NCBI RefSeq assembly: GCF_017377775.1
Contig: NZ_JAFVLN010000004.1
Span: 496,001 to 560,000 of the forward strand
Direction of reading: 5' to 3'
Length of the DNA: 64,000 nucleotides
Source of the DNA: Streptomyces sp. VRA16 Mangrove soil
Lineage (GTDB): Bacteria > Actinomycetota > Actinomycetes > Streptomycetales > Streptomycetaceae
Under the pieces are notes generated by a model. That model did not search any database and was not told the DNA's origin. It saw only the letters and a list, made by a program, of their open reading frames with translations. A program made the position numbers and the translations under genes. Positions 62,867 to 64,000 of this stretch are shown here, piece after piece (the stretch's first letter is position 1; the number at the start of each line of letters is the position of its first letter).

Positions 62867-64000
62867 TTGGGGCGGCTGACCGGCGGGGATCCCTCTCTGC
62901 TCAGGCGGATCAATTCCGCGGTGGTGCTGCACGCGCTGCGTGCCACGGATTTCGCGACGCTGACCGAGATCACGCGCGTCACGGGGCTTTCGCGGCCGAC
63001 CGTCGAGGGCGTGGTCGAAGGGCTCATCGAGGCCGGACTCGTCGTGGAGACGTCGGTCGAGGAGCCGGGTGCGCGGCGCCAGGGACGGCCCGCGCGGAAG
63101 TTCCGCTTCCGGGCCGAGGCCGGGCATCTGCTGGGCCTGGAGATCGGGCCGCACCGGGTGGCCGCGGTGCTCTCCGCGCTCGACGGCAGGATCCTCGGCT
63201 CGGCCTCCAAGGACGTCGACGAGGCCGCTCCCGCGGACGAGCGCATCGACCGGTTGCGTGGGGTCGTCGCCGATCTGCTGCGCCGCGCGGGCGTGCCGCG
63301 CGACTCGCTGCGCGCGGTCGGCGTGGGCAGCCCCGGGATCGTCGAGGCGGACGGCACGGTACGGCTCGGCACGGCGCTGCCCGGGTGGACGGGACTGCCG
63401 CTGGGCGAGCGGCTGCGACGGTCCTTCAAGTGCCCGGTGATCGTGGAGAACGACGCCAACACGGCGGCCGTCGCCGAGCACTGGAAGGGCGCCGGTGTCG
63501 ACACGGACGACATGGTGTTCGTGATGGCCGGGCTCAGCCCTGGTGCCGGTTCGCTGATCGGCGGACGGCTGCACCGGGGGTACGGGGGCGCCGCGGGCGA
63601 GATCGGGGCGCTGCACCTGCTGGGCCGCGAGGTGCGGCCCGAGACGCTGCTGTCGACCACGGACGAGCCGCTGCACCCGCTGGACGAGCAGGCCGTGGCG
63701 AAGGTGTTCGCGCTGGCACGGCAGGGCGACGAGCAGGCCGGGGCCGCGATGGAGCGGTTCATCCAGCGGCTCGTGCACGATGTCGCGGCGCTGGTGCTCG
63801 CGCTCGACCCGGAACTGGTGGTCGTCGGCGGGTGGGCCGCGGGGCTGGACGGAGTGCTGGACCCGCTCCGGAGCGAGCTGGAGCGCTACTGCTTGCGGCC
63901 GCCCCGGGTGGCCCTGTCGCTGCTCGGGGAGGCGGCCGTCGCCACGGGGGCGCTGCGCCTGGCTCTCGACCACGTGGAGGAGCAGCTGTTCGCCACGGAG
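62867..64000 (+). CDS. ROK-family transcriptional regulator (cut by the window end)
   Basis: At least 378 residues with no stop before the window end. A winged helix (about residues 25-60, FATLTEITRVTGLSRPTVEG) precedes a ROK domain with GVGSPGIVEADGTV and VENDANTAAVAEHW. The zinc-binding C-X-C-X4-C of sugar kinases is missing (ALHLLGREVRPETL instead), so it is a regulator. The TTG at 62867 is chosen because GGGAGGA lies 7 nt upstream and no ATG or GTG fits. The ligand is probably a sugar or sugar phosphate. Confidence 0.9.
   Translation, partial: MGRLTGGDPSLLRRINSAVVLHALRATDFATLTEITRVTGLSRPTVEGVVEGLIEAGLVVETSVEEPGARRQGRPARKFRFRAEAGHLLGLEIGPHRVAAVLSALDGRILGSASKDVDEAAPADERIDRLRGVVADLLRRAGVPRDSLRAVGVGSPGIVEADGTVRLGTALPGWTGLPLGERLRRSFKCPVIVENDANTAAVAEHWKGAGVDTDDMVFVMAGLSPGAGSLIGGRLHRGYGGAAGEIGALHLLGREVRPETLLSTTDEPLHPLDEQAVAKVFALARQGDEQAGAAMERFIQRLVHDVAALVLALDPELVVVGGWAAGLDGVLDPLRSELERYCLRPPRVALSLLGEAAVATGALRLALDHVEEQLFATE

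Overview
The window is high-GC actinobacterial chromosome, almost certainly Streptomyces or a close relative. The support is third-position GC bias, many GTG starts and some TTG/CTG starts, a WhiB-like protein, two LAL-type LuxR giants, an MmyB-type regulator, a SAV2177-type methyltransferase and a DUF5134-like membrane protein.

Layout. 1-5300: a flavoprotein paralogue with lost active-site residues, a divergent HxlR/nitroreductase pair, an MmyB-type regulator and an aldehyde dehydrogenase. 5480-11530: two LAL regulators converge on an OsmC gene. 11600-14650: an operon of two alpha/beta hydrolases and a small membrane protein, then DUF427. 14740-18010: AhpD-like protein, drug-type MFS exporter, two cupins. 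18150-23240: NmrA-type reductase, pyruvate dehydrogenase E1 and a short E2. 23270-28910: a frameshifted membrane protein, GNAT, secreted hydrolase, lone cytochrome b, 2-hydroxyacid dehydrogenase. 29050-33740: methyltransferase, then an FAD reductase with LuxE-like and LuxC-like genes. 34480-41370: DUF5134-like protein, ECF41 sigma, Ohr, ferredoxin, intact fumarate-reductase-type flavoprotein, second NmrA, WhiB-like protein, second ECF41 sigma. 41370-53630: two sigma-like proteins with an eroded region 4, two coiled-coil/winged-helix proteins, NDH-2, amidase, hydrolases, flavohaemoglobin with TetR. 53630-55400: decayed DNA with gene remnants and an excisionase-like gene. 55700-64000: ordinary chromosome (purB, mug, methyltransferase, ABC transporter with its two-component system, ROK regulator).

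The unifying signal is a promoter motif, TGTCACA - exactly 15 nt - CGGTC. I find 13 exact copies and 8 close variants at the same spacing, nearly all directly upstream of genes between 8.2 and 51.6 kb, on both strands. It matches the known recognition pattern of ECF41 sigma factors (TGTCACA, about 16 nt, CGTC). The window encodes two intact ECF41 sigmas with the C-terminal SnoaL-like domain, and two eroded relatives. The classical ECF41 partners (carboxymuconolactone decarboxylase, oxidoreductase, epimerase) are present, but the set here is far larger.

The controlled genes look like a back-up redox and respiratory kit: fumarate-reductase-type flavoprotein, NDH-2, ferredoxin, orphan QcrB, PDH E1/E2, flavohaemoglobin, Ohr/OsmC/AhpD, an acyl-activating and acyl-reducing pair with an FAD reductase, and a WhiB-like protein. 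I infer one ECF41-controlled island of about 45 kb, with many paralogue pairs. Its inducing signal cannot be read from the sequence.
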